From NCBI GenBank assembly GCA_020747015.1, contig JAGTJM010000011.1, forward strand, positions 1 through 64,000: 64,000 bases of DNA, given 5' to 3'. Positions 52,893-64,000 of this stretch are shown in pieces. Source of the stretch: Pyrenochaeta sp. MPI-SDFR-AT-0127. Lineage: Eukaryota; Ascomycota; Dothideomycetes; Pleosporales; Cucurbitariaceae. The number at the start of each line of letters is the position of its first letter. The stretch's first letter is position 1. The position numbers were made by a program, and so were the translations under genes. Under the pieces are notes generated by a model, which worked only from the letters and a program-made list of their open reading frames with translations, did no database searches and had not been told where the DNA came from.

Positions 52893-53594
52893 ATGCCTCT
52901 CGAAATCCGCCCCGTTGAAGAGTCAGACTTTGAAGACTTTGTGCGCATCCAGACGGCTGCCTTCCAAGGCGGCGGCGGTATCACGGGACTTCTCACACCA
53001 GTTCCTCTCCCGGCAAACTATATCCAAAAGTCGATTGACAAGCATATCAAGTCTTGGCGCGACGAGCCAGATGTTACATACCTGAAAGTCATCGATACAG
53101 ACCTGGACGGCAAAATGATCGCAGGCGCCAAGTGGCGCATCAATGAGAAAGAGAGGACGGAGGAGCAGATAAAAAGCATGCTTCCAGTACCAGGGCCAGA
53201 TGAGGAGGGTAACCCAGCACTTCAGGACTTTATGAGGTATCTAAGCCGAGTGAGAAGGGAGTATATGGGGACCAAGCCTTTTTATTGTACGTATTGGAGG
53301 AAACATCATTAGTACAATTGCGATCTAACTCAAGTAGTCCTGCACATTCTTGCCACACACCCAGATCATCATCGCCGAGGCGCAGGAGCGAGGCTTATTG
53401 CTTGGGGCCTAGAGAAGGCAGACAAGGTGCAGCTTCCAGCTTTTCTAGAGTCATCGCCCATGGGTAGGCCATTGTATGCAAGGATGGGCTTCGAACCGAA
53501 GCATGAGGAGGTATGGGACTTGACCAAGTATGGCAGGGAGGGAACAGACACCAACACAATCATGATTCGGGAGCCATTGTCGCAGGAAAAGTAA
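52893..53594 (+). CDS. GNAT-family N-acetyltransferase
   Basis: Two exons, 52893-53286 and 53338-53594, giving 216 residues. The 51-base intron (GTACGT donor, CTAAC branch, GTAG acceptor) is phase 1. N-terminal IRPVEESDFEDFVRIQTAAF is the usual first strand and helix; GAKWRINEKER lies in the middle; after the intron LHILATHPDHHRRGAGARL gives the acetyl-CoA pyrophosphate loop (RRGAGA), followed by PLYARMGFEP. The fold transfers acetyl from acetyl-CoA to small-molecule amines or antibiotics; substrate unknown. Exon 1 alone stops within the intron, so splicing is required. The retrotransposon sits 66 bases upstream of the start. Confidence 0.9.
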
Positions 53595-53705
53595 AAACGT
53601 GAAGGCTACGAGGTTGACAGGAAGGCTAATGCCTCGACCGTACTTGACGGTGATGTAATGTTATCACCCAGGGAAGTGTACTTATGGAAATCAGAGTACG
53701 TGCAA

Positions 53706-54360
53706 TCAACGATACTTCGCGATTCGCTTCTTGCCAAATCGCAATTGAACCTCAATGTCCCTCTCCTCTGCAAGCCCCTGCACCTGTTTTGCGAACTCCC
53801 AATGCTGCCCTCCCTCTTCTAAAGAGATCATCTTCCCAACTTCTTCGATACGAAGCAGCTTGAGAGCCGTCGCTTCACTCATGAAGGCAAAGAAGCGATC
53901 GACATGCTTCTGGTAGCCTGGCGTGATCATGCTCGCCGGTTGAACAAGCGTAAGGAATTTCACATCGCTGATTGAAGTGCCGATGGCGTCGAAGAATGCA
54001 TTTGCAGTGTGTATGCTGAAGATCCTGATGGTTTTGGTGGCACACAGGTAGGAAAGGGCTTCCGCTCGGATTTGGCGACAAATGCGGAAGATAGGTAGAT
54101 TGAGCACGGAAGCGCCGAACTGTTCTGCCTTCACGCAGTTGGCGACGGTGACAGTTTTGAGCTCCGAATAAATAGCGTACGAGTAGATTTGATTGCGGAT
54201 TTCGCCTGGCAGTTGCAGAAAAAGAGACCGAGTGCGATCTACTCTAGGCTGCAAGACACATTAGCACGGTGCGTGGTTTCATGATCAAAGTGTATATTAC
54301 AGATAAATCTTCAATGCCATTCTGCTCAAAATAGCTGCGAAGCCACTTCTTGAGACTCAT
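53706..54360 (-). CDS. F-box/2EXR-like fungal protein
   Basis: Two exons, 54360-54301 and 54248-53706, giving 200 residues. The 52-base intron (GTAATA donor, GTGCTAATG branch, TTGCAG acceptor) is phase 0 and supplies the start (MSLKKWLRSYFEQNG); exon 2 itself has no ATG before the domain. The LFLQLPGEIRNQIYSYAI block, followed by LPIFRICRQIRAEALSYL, is the 2EXR/F-box-like module widespread in ascomycetes, thought to mediate protein interactions, sometimes in ubiquitin ligases. The remainder is mixed alpha/beta with no known catalytic motif. Convergent with the GNAT gene (111 bases between stops). Confidence 0.8.
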
Positions 54361-54638
54361 TCTGGTGGTGGTGCTGGCGGCAGGATGTTCTGGTGTCGAG
54401 GTGAGATATAGGCAGATGCTACCTTTCCCAATTTGGCTAGCACGGCTAGTCGCTCACAAGCAAACAACTCAATGCAAGCCCTGACCTTAACTCAGCATGC
54501 TGAACGGAGACTACTGAGGCCGGAGAATACACCAAACTGTTTATAAGATTGGAGGAATTGGCACACAGATGCCTGGAGGTACACATTTCATTCTACAAGT
54601 GAAGCCACCCTGTTCATCAATAGCCCAGGTAGCGACAT

Positions 54639-56135
54639 CTACGACTGGGGCACCATCAAGCGATCCACATCCGGTCCCCAATTACCTGTAGCACTGATCT
54701 TGACCTCATTTGTGCCCTGTCTAAGGTTCACATGTACGACCGAGCTCCCAGGATCGCCTCCTCCATGCGGGAGAAATGCCACCCTTTGTGTATTCCCGTT
54801 CACACTGACATCTGCGTAACGCTGGCTGCTATCGCCGTTGAGATGCTTGACTCTCAAAGTCGTGCGTGTGGTTGCCGAGCTCTGCACATTGCTGAACAAC
54901 ACAGTGCCAGATGTAGAACCGCCAATGTAGCCTGCTGCGTTACCATTCGAGCAAGTGGAGCAAGCCTGGGATCTTGCGCCGTTGGAGAGAGTAGCTGATT
55001 CGCCTTCATATTGATTCTCAGACGGGCCGGCAGTCATGCTCCCAGAATTCGCATCGAGAATCCAGTTCACACTGTTCTTCATAGTTGCCGTCGTGCCATC
55101 AATCTGCAATGGTAGCCAAACATATGTGCTCCGCATCAGATTTGAACTCTGCCAACGATCGCCCAAGTACATGAACTGATTTCCAACGGGCAGCACAAAC
55201 GTCGTTTGCGAGGCATAGGTGTTGGAGCCGGAGTCTGCGAACTTCTTCCAGGCGGACCAAGGACCAGATAGAGAGGTGGCTGTGCTGTAATAGTTGTCGT
55301 TAGGGTTCCAGCCTGTCAATTGCGAGCTAAACATGAAGTAGACCCCGTTTTTCTTGATCACAGCGGGCGATTCGTATTTCTCTGGCCAGGTGTAAACATT
55401 GCTCACGATGGTAAGGTAGTCATCCGAGAGAAGATTGATCCGGAGGCCATTTCTGCGCTGCGGCTTTGTCAGTCTTAATGCATGTAACATGTAAACCAGC
55501 ATGACGTACGTCTTCAGTCAACAGATATCCCTTTCCATCATCATCAACGTAAACCCCCGAATCTCTACTCTCGAACCCAAGCGGTCGTTCGCTCCTCAGG
55601 TACGTATACTTTCCGCATACGCTATCTCCTGTGGCAACGCCAATTTTCGCCTCGCCGTAGTTTGCGCTGTCAATGTGCATCCACATCACATATTTGTTAG
55701 TTTTGGCGTTGAAGATGACCTTAGGTCGCTCGATAACGCGGCCTGGGCCTGTGTCGCCAGATGCGGTCTGCGACAGCAGTGCGCCTTCGTAGTTCCATTC
55801 GACAAGATTGGTGGAAGAATAGCAATTGACATTGATGAATGCCGTACCGTTGGTCTTATCTTCACCGATCCTGAGATAGAGTTTCATAAGCAAAGTGTTG
55901 AAGTCCAGGAAAAAGGATGTAGTCGTACCAGTACCACTTTCCACCGACCTTGATGATACCTCCACCGTGAGCTTGTATGTGCTGGCCAGTGTTGGTCTGT
56001 AAAATCTATCAGTTTGAGAACCTAGATTTTGGGTTTGCTACTTACCGCAGTCCATGTTGCACCAGGTACAATTTGTAGTGTTGCACTTGCGACCGAAGCC
56101 AGCAGGCCTAGTGTTGTAAGACCAAACGATCGCAT
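54639..56135 (-). CDS. GH43 exo-beta-1,3-galactanase with CBM35
   Basis: Four exons: 56135-56046, 55996-55929, 55870-55510, 55457-54639, giving 445 residues; introns are 49, 58 and 52 bases. Signal peptide at 1-18. The catalytic five-bladed propeller spans about 25-300: QAHGGGIIKVGGKWYW, RPKVIFNAKTNKYVMWMH, GYLLTED, Glu202 in YESPAV (acid) and Gln257 in SQTTFV. In characterised GH43 subfamily-24 galactanases a glutamine replaces the usual aspartate base, which fits here. Residues about 310-445 are a CBM35 (YEGESATLS ... NWGPDVDRLMVP). Secreted enzyme releasing galactose from the beta-1,3-galactan backbone of arabinogalactan proteins. Each exon junction restores a conserved motif. Confidence 0.9.
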
Positions 56136-57874
56136 TTTGGAGGATTGCGATTACTGCCAGAACAAGTCCTGCCAAATTCAAACCATGTGTGCGACGGAAC
56201 CTGGTTATAGCAATGATTGAGCAGGGAAACCCGGGATAATATCGACCCATTGTTTCCAGATGAGTGGACACTAAGCTATGCTACCATTGATGGAACCCAT
56301 CCATTTCAACGTGTCACGAGTAGAGCCCAATGCTTCAATGACCAAGAACGTTTATTGACTCGGGCATGGGTCCGTAAACGAATTGCGGGGCGCATTAGCG
56401 TAAAGTTTAGAATGATAATAGTTCCGGCATTTTTCCTTAATTGAACGGCTTATTGCCCATGTGCTCATACGAAAGTTGACATTTGCCGGGCCGCAAATCA
56501 ACCGCTGCCCGAACCGACATTTTACAACGCCCAAGATATCCTTCGGCGCTAGATGCAATTTACGGAAGCATGAATGAATCAAGGAAAGCTTCCGGCTCTC
56601 TACGTCTAAGACGTGGACTGGATCCAATAACCGACTGAAGTGTGGGCATGTTCTGTGACTATCCACAAAAACATGAGGGTACAAACAAGTGTGTCGTAAA
56701 CTTGCTAGTTCCAGCGTCACACACGACATGATACGCTATACGAACCCAACATACGAATCGAACGCTCTATATTATTTAAGCAGGCGGAGCTCTTCAGATG
56801 ACGCACTATGAGCTAAAAGGGTTGCAAACGCGTCCGATACAATGCTCCCTGCAATCTTCTTCCTCCCTGTACCTAGTACCACATCTCATTGAGATGGCCA
56901 TGATGTGTTTTGCGATTTATATATTCACCACTATCGCGCATCAGTGTTGCCATTGATTCCATCATGCTTGTCGCAAGTCTGGCGTGTCTGGGTTGCTGTG
57001 TGATCTATGAGGTGCATTTCAAGCCTCCATTTGTGTGGCCAGCCAGGACTAGCCGTACTGCTTGTGTGCAAAATGCATATTTCTTCTTCACTACGTCGCT
57101 CTGAGTTATGATCAGGTCCTATGAACGAAGACTACATGGTGTTCTCCTTTCAGCCCCGTCCTGCTCGTAGACCACGGTGTTTGTGCCGTTGTTGTGTTCA
57201 CGGTCAATCCGCCGAGATTTAGGCTGGCCTTCTGAACCCTGTTATGTTCTTTTCATGGCCATATATGCTCCCAAAGTGCCTGGGGAGATGTAACAGACCA
57301 AAGACGAGTAATGCGGGGTGAGTTGAGCCCTGACGGGCAGTATTGCGGTTTGTTGCAGAAGCGCTCAGCGGTACAAGGGATACGATCGCCGCCATAGGGA
57401 CGGCATTGGCAGGCCTACCCTATTCCTGGGAATATGATGTCGTTTTCGAAATAGATGCTATGCTCTAGAGGCAGCGCCGACCCTCTGCAGGCGCTCCAGG
57501 GCTCTTTGCGAGGGCGAAGGCAGCGATGGCAGTGAAGGCAGTGGGGTCGGCCTCTGAAGCCGCGCGAGCGTCTCTCCAAGGAACAATTTTGGCCCTCCAT
57601 GCTGCACTCCAGGAACCTGTTAATATGGTCGCCCTCTCATTTGGATATGGAGAGAAAGACCCGCATACTCCGAAGCCCTTCGCATGTGGTGTTGCAGTCT
57701 TGTATTCGTGTCGTGTTGGCAGTAGGTGACTGGCAAAAGTCAACACCAAAACTAGGCTATCACCAGCTTCGTCACAGGCCCCTCCACATCCCGACCACCC
57801 CCACTCACTGCAACGCACAGCGCCATTGAACGCTGGACATATCTGCGTCTCGTAAAGGAGATCTTTCTCGTCTA

Positions 57875-57901
57875 CATGTCGCTCATGTCGATCATGTCGA
57901 T
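57875..57901. repeat. Three 9-base CATGTCGNT units
   Basis: CATGTCGCT, CATGTCGAT, CATGTCGAT in tandem; no gene context. Confidence 0.7.
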
Positions 57902-59441
57902 GTCTCTCACTCTTCTGTGGTGTCGTGGCGCCCATTGAGCGTAGAACTTCTGGAAGCTTTCCCTTACTCCACGCCGCCACATCTCCTCGCCACGATGTTT
58001 GAGGGGTAATGAAACTCCACGACAATTTACAGTCCTCGAAGCGAGGTTGAATGAGCTCTTATGAGCCCGTAGCTGCTGTTGCGCCCTTCAGCGGACAGAT
58101 CAAGATTGCAGCATATGCCAACGACCTCAGCAACCTCAAGCACGCCTGAGAGTATAAGTGAATGGGTTCGGAACACCATGGCTGATCAAACCGGAGTCCT
58201 ATAGCTGTCGATAGCCATGAGAGAATATGCGCTGGGCTCTCTACTCGTGGCACATCTTCTGCCAAGGCCGGGCAGATGGTGTATGTCGCTGCTAGCATGT
58301 TGACAATGGCTACGTACAGGCATAATACAGCCTCAAGGTATGTTCTTCCTGCTCCAGAGGGGCTTGCGGCATTCCTGGATTGTTTGCTGACTTGTCGCTT
58401 TGTAGCATCTCTTATACCCCACCCACGTGAACGATGAAGAGATCATGCCAGCAGACACCTCATACACGCAGCGAATTTCTTCCAGACACCGCGACTTTTC
58501 GAGACAGTTGTCCATATCCGTGTACCTCGCAAACGCATCATCGAATTCGATAGCGGACAGAGTGTATAGCTCACCCGGGGCCGGAATAACTGCATGTCAT
58601 AGAGATGGGAAAATGTCGAGCCGCCCATACCATTAGGCGAATAAATGCCTAAATCGGCAGCAAATATCTTCCTAGGAGGCTTTTGAAGACTTCTCTTCGA
58701 TTGCATGGGATCATGGGCATCGTCAGCTCTCGTCGCTCCAACTCGTGCAACTGCGAGTCGTCTCACACTGCAATGTCAGATGCGCCTTCTATGCGACTCT
58801 CGATATCCACTTGACAAAGTACGTTGCAGCTTGGGTCGTCAATGTGCAATACCCTCGCACCACATCACGTCTGTCTGCCATCGTATGGCGCCTCCACCGC
58901 GCCCAGTCCAAAAACCAACATCAATACCGATGTCTCTGATCTTCGATTGCTCGTAGGTCATGTCGCTCTGCGAACCCGGTTCAATGTTCTTCGTCCCTTA
59001 TCTGATGCCTCTGCTATGCTTCGCGCTCGCAAGGCACACGTGCGGGGATGTTGAACAACCGACGTTACACTGAGTGCGAGACCTCGGAAGGGAAGTATGA
59101 TATATCTCTTTCGCAATCTGAAACTTTCAGTCAATTCAGATCGGTCCCAGCTCTTCTCATAGACACCCAGTCAAGCTGCGACTTGCAGATCCCTTTCATA
59201 CTTCCGCGGATCACGCACCCGCTCTCCACATTGTCCATCACCTTCGTTCCTCTACATTGGTCTGACTGATACCAGAAAGGCACAAACTGGGCCGACTCGG
59301 ACACAAAAATTTGTGAAAAGGATGTTATGTTATATGGTCTCTCCTGGAGGTGTAGGACGGGCAAACTACAGCACGAAGAAGGGAGAGGCCTCTGTCTAAC
59401 GCGCCCCGTGTAACATCAGGTTGTCCAGTCCCCATGAAACA

Positions 59442-60107
59442 TCAGCTGTTGGGTGATTCCAATGCTGAGGGTCGTAGGACGGATGTTGTGGTTTGCAGTG
59501 TGTGGTCCACATCTATTGATGAACGGCATGGCGGTGATTTGACGCTACGACGATACGACCTCGCATCGATACCGTATTGAAAGTAGGACCTTTGAACCTG
59601 TCGATTTCGATCATCATATTCCGGTAACAAATGAACTCCAAAGAACTCTTGTCTGCGATAACGAAAATTGTGCCCAAAAGGGTCATCCAGGCTTTGAACC
59701 AACGCGAATTCTTCCTCGGATTCCACTTAGTCTGGAGTTCTGCACAAGCCGGTCGTTCTCGATGAGACGCCGGTGACAGACATTACTAACTTCTTTTTAG
59801 CAGATCCTTGAATTCTCCGTGAGCTGTCGAAATCTGGTATGGTCAACGAGTTATAACGAGTCTCAGTCTCTGTTAATGATTCAACAAAGAGAGCTTCTAG
59901 GAGCGCCATCTCTGAGCTCTCAAGCAGTCTGGTGGATCCAGTTCTTTGACCTACTACTAATGCTGACCGCGACATATCATCGCTCAGGTTGCAATACTGA
60001 CCGTCTAGTTCGATACCTTTATGGCTTTGACCACATGTCTCCATGTCACGATGGCAGTGTGCTAAATTTTCCATTTGGCATGATAGTGCTCGTCCCTCAA
60101 CTGCCAT
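59442..60107 (-). pseudogene. Possible decayed gene: one frame broken by a stop
   Basis: From an ATG at 60107 the frame runs 126 codons to a TAA at 59729-59727 and then stays open, in the same frame, for 94 more codons to 59442. Protein-like runs occur on both sides (MALLEALFVESLTETETRYN before; DDPFGHNFRYRRQEFFGV after). No family was recognised and an intron that removes the stop while keeping the frame could not be built with confidence, so it may be a relic or chance. Confidence 0.25.
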
Positions 60108-60160
60108 GGTGCCTGGCAGTCGCGCCCTTCTTACATTCGACGTATCTTTTATTCATTTCT

Positions 60161-60197
60161 TCTCTTGCTGTTCTTTCTTGCTGTTCTTTCTTGCTGT
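60161..60197. repeat. Pyrimidine-rich 13-base tandem repeat
   Basis: TCTTTCTTGCTGT at 60172-60184 and 60185-60197, preceded by an 11-base shortened unit at 60161-60171. Confidence 0.75.
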
Positions 60198-63100
60198 CTT
60201 TGTACAACTCACATGTTTCTGCTCTCATTTATCTCGTTCGACTGTCAGTACTCTGTCGTGCATTATTCTCCGGATCTCACCATCCTCATCTAATACCAAG
60301 GACCGGTGTTCGGGAACAGATTCGATCTTTAACGCGAGACGCTTTTGGAAAGCAATCATGCTCAGAGCCGAGGTCGCACCGCAGCGACCGCCCAATTCAA
60401 GAGATTACCGGCATCCGACTCCTGTCAAACCCAAGTTTCTTCTCGCCGAAGTTTATCAGCGCTCCTCTGGGTGTACTATTCTCTGGCTAGAGACCACAAT
60501 TGAGTATCACCCATTGCTTTACTCGCGCACTGAATGAGCCTTAAGGTCATTGTAAGGACAACCTCCAGCGATGGATGAATACGTTGAGATGGCGACATTT
60601 CTCATGAGATGGACACGTTTCAAATGTATGTTCTCGCTACTGATATTGTAAACCACCTTCAAATTACGTAAACCTACCAGGCTGCCTTTGGCCAGGTTCA
60701 GTTCATCGACATACCTAGCCCGTCACCTGGGGTCTGGGCATCGGCCGTGACAGCGAGACCGAAGGACAGCTATGTGATAGGCCGACATTGCTGTGCTTGA
60801 GTCTTTGAAAGCTGAATTGGTTGACATGCTTTCCACTCTCTCAAAATGTACGAATGGAGTAGCATGAGGGTCAAGGCTAGGGAAAGCACCTTATGGCCTA
60901 CGATACCGTCTAAGGTCATTCGTTGGCACATTGACACCAGACGCTGGGTTCTGGTCTTATATGGTCCCATTAGAGCTATGTCTTGTGCCTCTATTCAACC
61001 GACTATAATACTGAGTCAACCTGAACGTCAGCCATGATGTTCGTTGGATTGATCAGGCCGATTTCCGCCAGACTGGGAGAATATTAGCAACAGGGCTAGC
61101 CGAGTGAGGACGGCGAAACCACAACACGCGCTTCGTCAAAGCCTGCGACTTCCTTAGTTGTCGCAATACTCCGTCTCGAGGGTGGGTTTTCTTTACACGT
61201 ACGCCGCATGGGAATGATTAGTTCTGTCGCTTGGGCCATACCCATCTCGGTCGTCGGCTTTCTCTGAGATCCGATTTCTGGTATGAATTTGTCCTTGGTC
61301 ACTTTCTTTGAAGTGAACAGCGTAGAATTCGAAGACGGCCGTCTGGCTGAGAAATCCAACGTCGAGCATCACCACGCTTTCGTAATCGGTGGCCATGACA
61401 AGCATTTCGAGCCGGCCTCCTCTCCCCGGAGCCCCTCGTACGTCGCGCTGTTTGTGTTGTCTGTATTGCATACATTGCTCAAAGCGTTGTCGCTAAATTG
61501 CACATGTTGAAGCCCAGTCCTCTGTCCAAGTTGGCAAATGAGAAGATATGCCATGAAATCGGCAAAAGCCACTAGATTTCAATGGTAAGGGCTACTGGAC
61601 AAAGTTCGAACCGATGTTGATATGGAGATTCGCATCGTTTGCGGGGCAATCTCGCCATTGTTCAAGTCTCGAGACTCATTGAGGCAGCAAGCATGTTGTC
61701 GGTTGATGCCTTTGCGAGCACACCCTGGAAATGCTGGGCAGGACCGATCCCTACGCTATTGTGAGCATAATGGGTGCTGTATTGGTCTCAGGGCGTAGCC
61801 CTCATTCGAGACTTCGAGCTGTGTGGCAACCTACATTTGCTGTGGGAGTAGGAATTGTGAGTCAATGCTGCGATAACACTATCAGTCTATGGTGGACAGA
61901 ACGAATGGAGTGGGCACCGGTTGAGGGAGCGAAGCGCCATTGTGGTCTAAATTTGAACAGCCATACCAAACGTTGCACGCCATCCTCTACTGATAGATCT
62001 ACCAAATCAGTGCGGTGAGGTTGTTTGAATGGATCAGTGCTGGATGAGACGCTACTCGGTGGCGGACAGCGGAGTCGATCTGGCCAGTACTCGATCGAGG
62101 TCGATGATGCTGGTCGCCGTTCCCTTCGACAAGACTTCATTTGCGATTCAAGTATATTTCAGACGTTAGTCGCGCTCTGGTCATCCAGGATCTAGTCCCT
62201 ACCTTCCTTTGTTCAAAACTGAAAGGTGGTGACGTGCCAAGGACTACGGCGGCAGGCTCTGCCTTTGGTAGACAATGGAATGACTCGGCGCCGTTCCCGG
62301 TGTCCTGATCATGCACATGGTACCTTGATCGGTATCCTGCCTTCTTCTCTACTAATGACGTTATTTTTCTTTCGTCAGCCGTGAAGAGCTGCACAAAAGA
62401 GGAGAGGGGTTAGCAGAAGTCGTCCGCGTTTATTCCTCATTCATCCGACTTCAAGAATTCCGATGCAGCTCAGAACGTGATCGGCCTCAGCTTCAACCCC
62501 TCGTTATCATCTTGTATTTCATCTTGTATTCGGTTCTCTCATGCGTGGGAATTTCGCGCGCTGTGGTGGTAAAGTGGTGGGGGTGATGGAGTGCGCGTCG
62601 AATTGGCAATTGCGACGACCCTAAGACCAGGGGCTGACTTCTGTCTCTCGGACCGTAAGGTTACAACCGAAACTGGAAATTCTCGGGTAAGCACTGTCAT
62701 TCAGTTGTTGCAGTTCCTCAGCTTCAACCTGATGGCCTGTGTGTGGGCCAGAGCCGATAGCTCATGATGCAAGAGCCAGACCTGTGCGATACCCTCGATG
62801 TACGGAATACCTCCAACAAATTTGCTGCATAATCAGCGAACTATTCAGATTGCTACGGTTCGGCTAAGATTGCGTTCAGGACTCCTCCGTTGGCATCAGC
62901 TGCCGCATTACCGTTTGGGATTCATATTCGACTACTGACGTGAACATCGAGTACCACAGGCCCGAGAGAAGTATTACGCTTGAAGACTTTTCGGTCAGTG
63001 TCTGAATATTTTGGTATAGTCATATTCAAGAAGAAAGGAGTTTGTGGGTGCCTCGAAGGGTTGTGAATGTAAACGAGACCGATTTAGCTCCGACAGCATT

Positions 63101-63840
63101 TAGCCTGGTGAGTGAAATCTACGTCTCACAGGCGACAATAGAGGGGGGAGAAACAACTCCAGCTTAACTGCGGCTATCACCATTCAGAATATTTGGTTCT
63201 TCTACAATTGCTGCCTTGGCTACTTTCCGAAGTGGTCCAACTACCTCTGTTACAGATTCTGCTTCGCATGCACGGATGCCTGTCGCAGTATCAACTGCGG
63301 CTATACTAAGACAATTCTGAATCTCTCCACAGGATTCAGGCTCGATATACAACTCGCTGCCACATATTCACTCCGCCGTAAAGCGATGCATGCAATATAG
63401 TCCACAGACAGGTTAGAAACCACAGAAGAAGGCAGGGTTAGGTTGGCATAACAACCATCACACATTCAGGCAAGAACGCGAAACTGCGACTTGATCAAAA
63501 ATGTTTGTAAACTCCATGATATGAAAGTGTTATATCCCGTGCTAATACCCGCAGCTACATCTAAACATGCGACAACGACCTCGCATTTTGCACACAAGTA
63601 TCCATAGAAGAACTCCATGCCATATCTCATTCATGCCCATCCAGCTGCATGGAGGCCAGGCGTTTTCGAAGTAGTCCAAAGAATCAAATTAACAACAAAA
63701 ACCGTATCGATGATTCAGATAGTCGAGAGGTCCACCAACACTCTATGATCCGATGATCAAGGAAATTTAAGAAGCAAAGCCGTTGCAATCGTAGGTTGTC
63801 TGGGCCTGTATCACCGACATTGAAACCATTGTTCCATAGC

Positions 63841-63981
63841 TATATCGCAACGGCCGGATATGTAATATGCCAGGGCATTGCCCCGGCCCGGCTCTTGAAG
63901 CGGTCAATCGCATCACGTAGGGAACCGATGTTCCAGGCTTGATTCCAGTCGTGGTTTCCCACAGAGCTCTCATAACAGAAC
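63841..63981 (-). CDS. Possible gene fragment near the right edge
   Basis: Reading from near 63981 on the minus strand, one frame gives about 43 protein-like residues (CYESSVGNHDWNQAWN, then IGSLRDAIDRFKSR, then PWHITYPAVAI) to a TAG near 63841. It has no start, and upstream lies an AG that could be an acceptor, so it may be the last exon of a gene extending past 64000. Another frame (63994-63767) starts with ATG and is open longer, so the call is weak. Confidence 0.2.
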
Positions 63982-64000
63982 TAATCAAAGACATTAGTGA

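Larger units (their letters stand above)
56136..64000. other. Long gene-poor stretch to the right edge
   Basis: Nearly 8 kb of ordinary base composition without a gene I can support. Noted inside: a 9-base triple repeat (57875-57901), a 13-base repeat (60161-60197), one frame interrupted by a single stop (60107-59442, minus), and a protein-like minus-strand fragment near 63841-63980. Other frames (57465-58025, 59819-60490, 61096-61471) show no domain, signal peptide or splice support. Confidence 0.45.

Noticed and set aside
57465..58025. 186-codon minus-strand frame
   Set aside because: Starts with TTG, composition uneven, no domain; frames on the opposite strand are equally open.
59819..60490. 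223-codon plus-strand frame with hydrophobic runs
   Set aside because: Hydrophobicity comes from a pyrimidine-rich tandem repeat; GTG/TTG-type start and no family features.
1..64000. tRNA, rRNA and CRISPR arrays
   Set aside because: No GGTTCGAATCC-type T-arm with a pairing acceptor stem, no rRNA signature and no spaced repeat array was seen; CRISPR is not expected in a fungus.

Overview
The window is nuclear DNA of a filamentous ascomycete. Evidence: short introns of about 46-93 bases with CTAAC/CTGAC-like branch sites, heterokaryon-incompatibility (HET) genes, CFEM-like, cutinase, GH43 and Dal5-type MFS genes, and short TpA-rich patches like those left by repeat-induced point mutation (RIP). 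Gene content fits a Dothideomycete such as a Pleosporales plant associate; that assignment is inference. Exon structures were worked out by eye from frames, splice sites and family knowledge.

Layout. 0-6 kb: the tail of one gene, then a single-exon 1,183-residue LGFP-repeat protein with a cysteine-peptidase-like module, lying between two 75-base inverted repeats. 6-7.6 kb: a multi-pass membrane protein gene that needs a one-base frameshift to join its N terminus. 7.6-10.4 kb: empty. 10.4-24 kb: HET gene 1, a 12-cysteine secreted protein, a flavin monooxygenase fused to a DUF6314-like domain, a four-exon LYR-motif mitochondrial protein divergent from an NAT4-type histone N-acetyltransferase, then HET gene 2. 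24-34 kb: an unknown 207-residue protein, a mitochondrial acidic coiled-coil protein, a three-segment membrane protein, a small protein with an internal duplication, HET gene 3 and a beta-helix pseudogene. 37-45.5 kb: CFEM-like receptor-type protein, MFS transporter with a GC-AG intron, cutinase.

46.8-52.8 kb holds an apparently full-length, intact non-LTR retrotransposon (gag-like ORF1; ORF2 with endonuclease, reverse transcriptase and RNase H) bounded by a perfect 15-base target-site duplication that contains a TATA box. It landed 66 bases upstream of a GNAT acetyltransferase gene. After that come a 2EXR/F-box-like gene and a GH43-CBM35 exo-galactanase gene. From 56.1 kb to the end no convincing gene was found.

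The genes do not form one pathway. The region reads as an accessory chromosomal segment mixing single-copy housekeeping genes (LYR protein, NAT4, mitochondrial protein) with self-recognition (three HET genes), host- or plant-polymer-facing secreted genes (cutinase, galactanase, small secreted protein, CFEM-like protein), decaying genes, RIP-like relics and one young retrotransposon. The best candidates for something undescribed are the inverted-repeat-bounded LGFP/peptidase-like gene and the promoter-splitting retrotransposon insertion.
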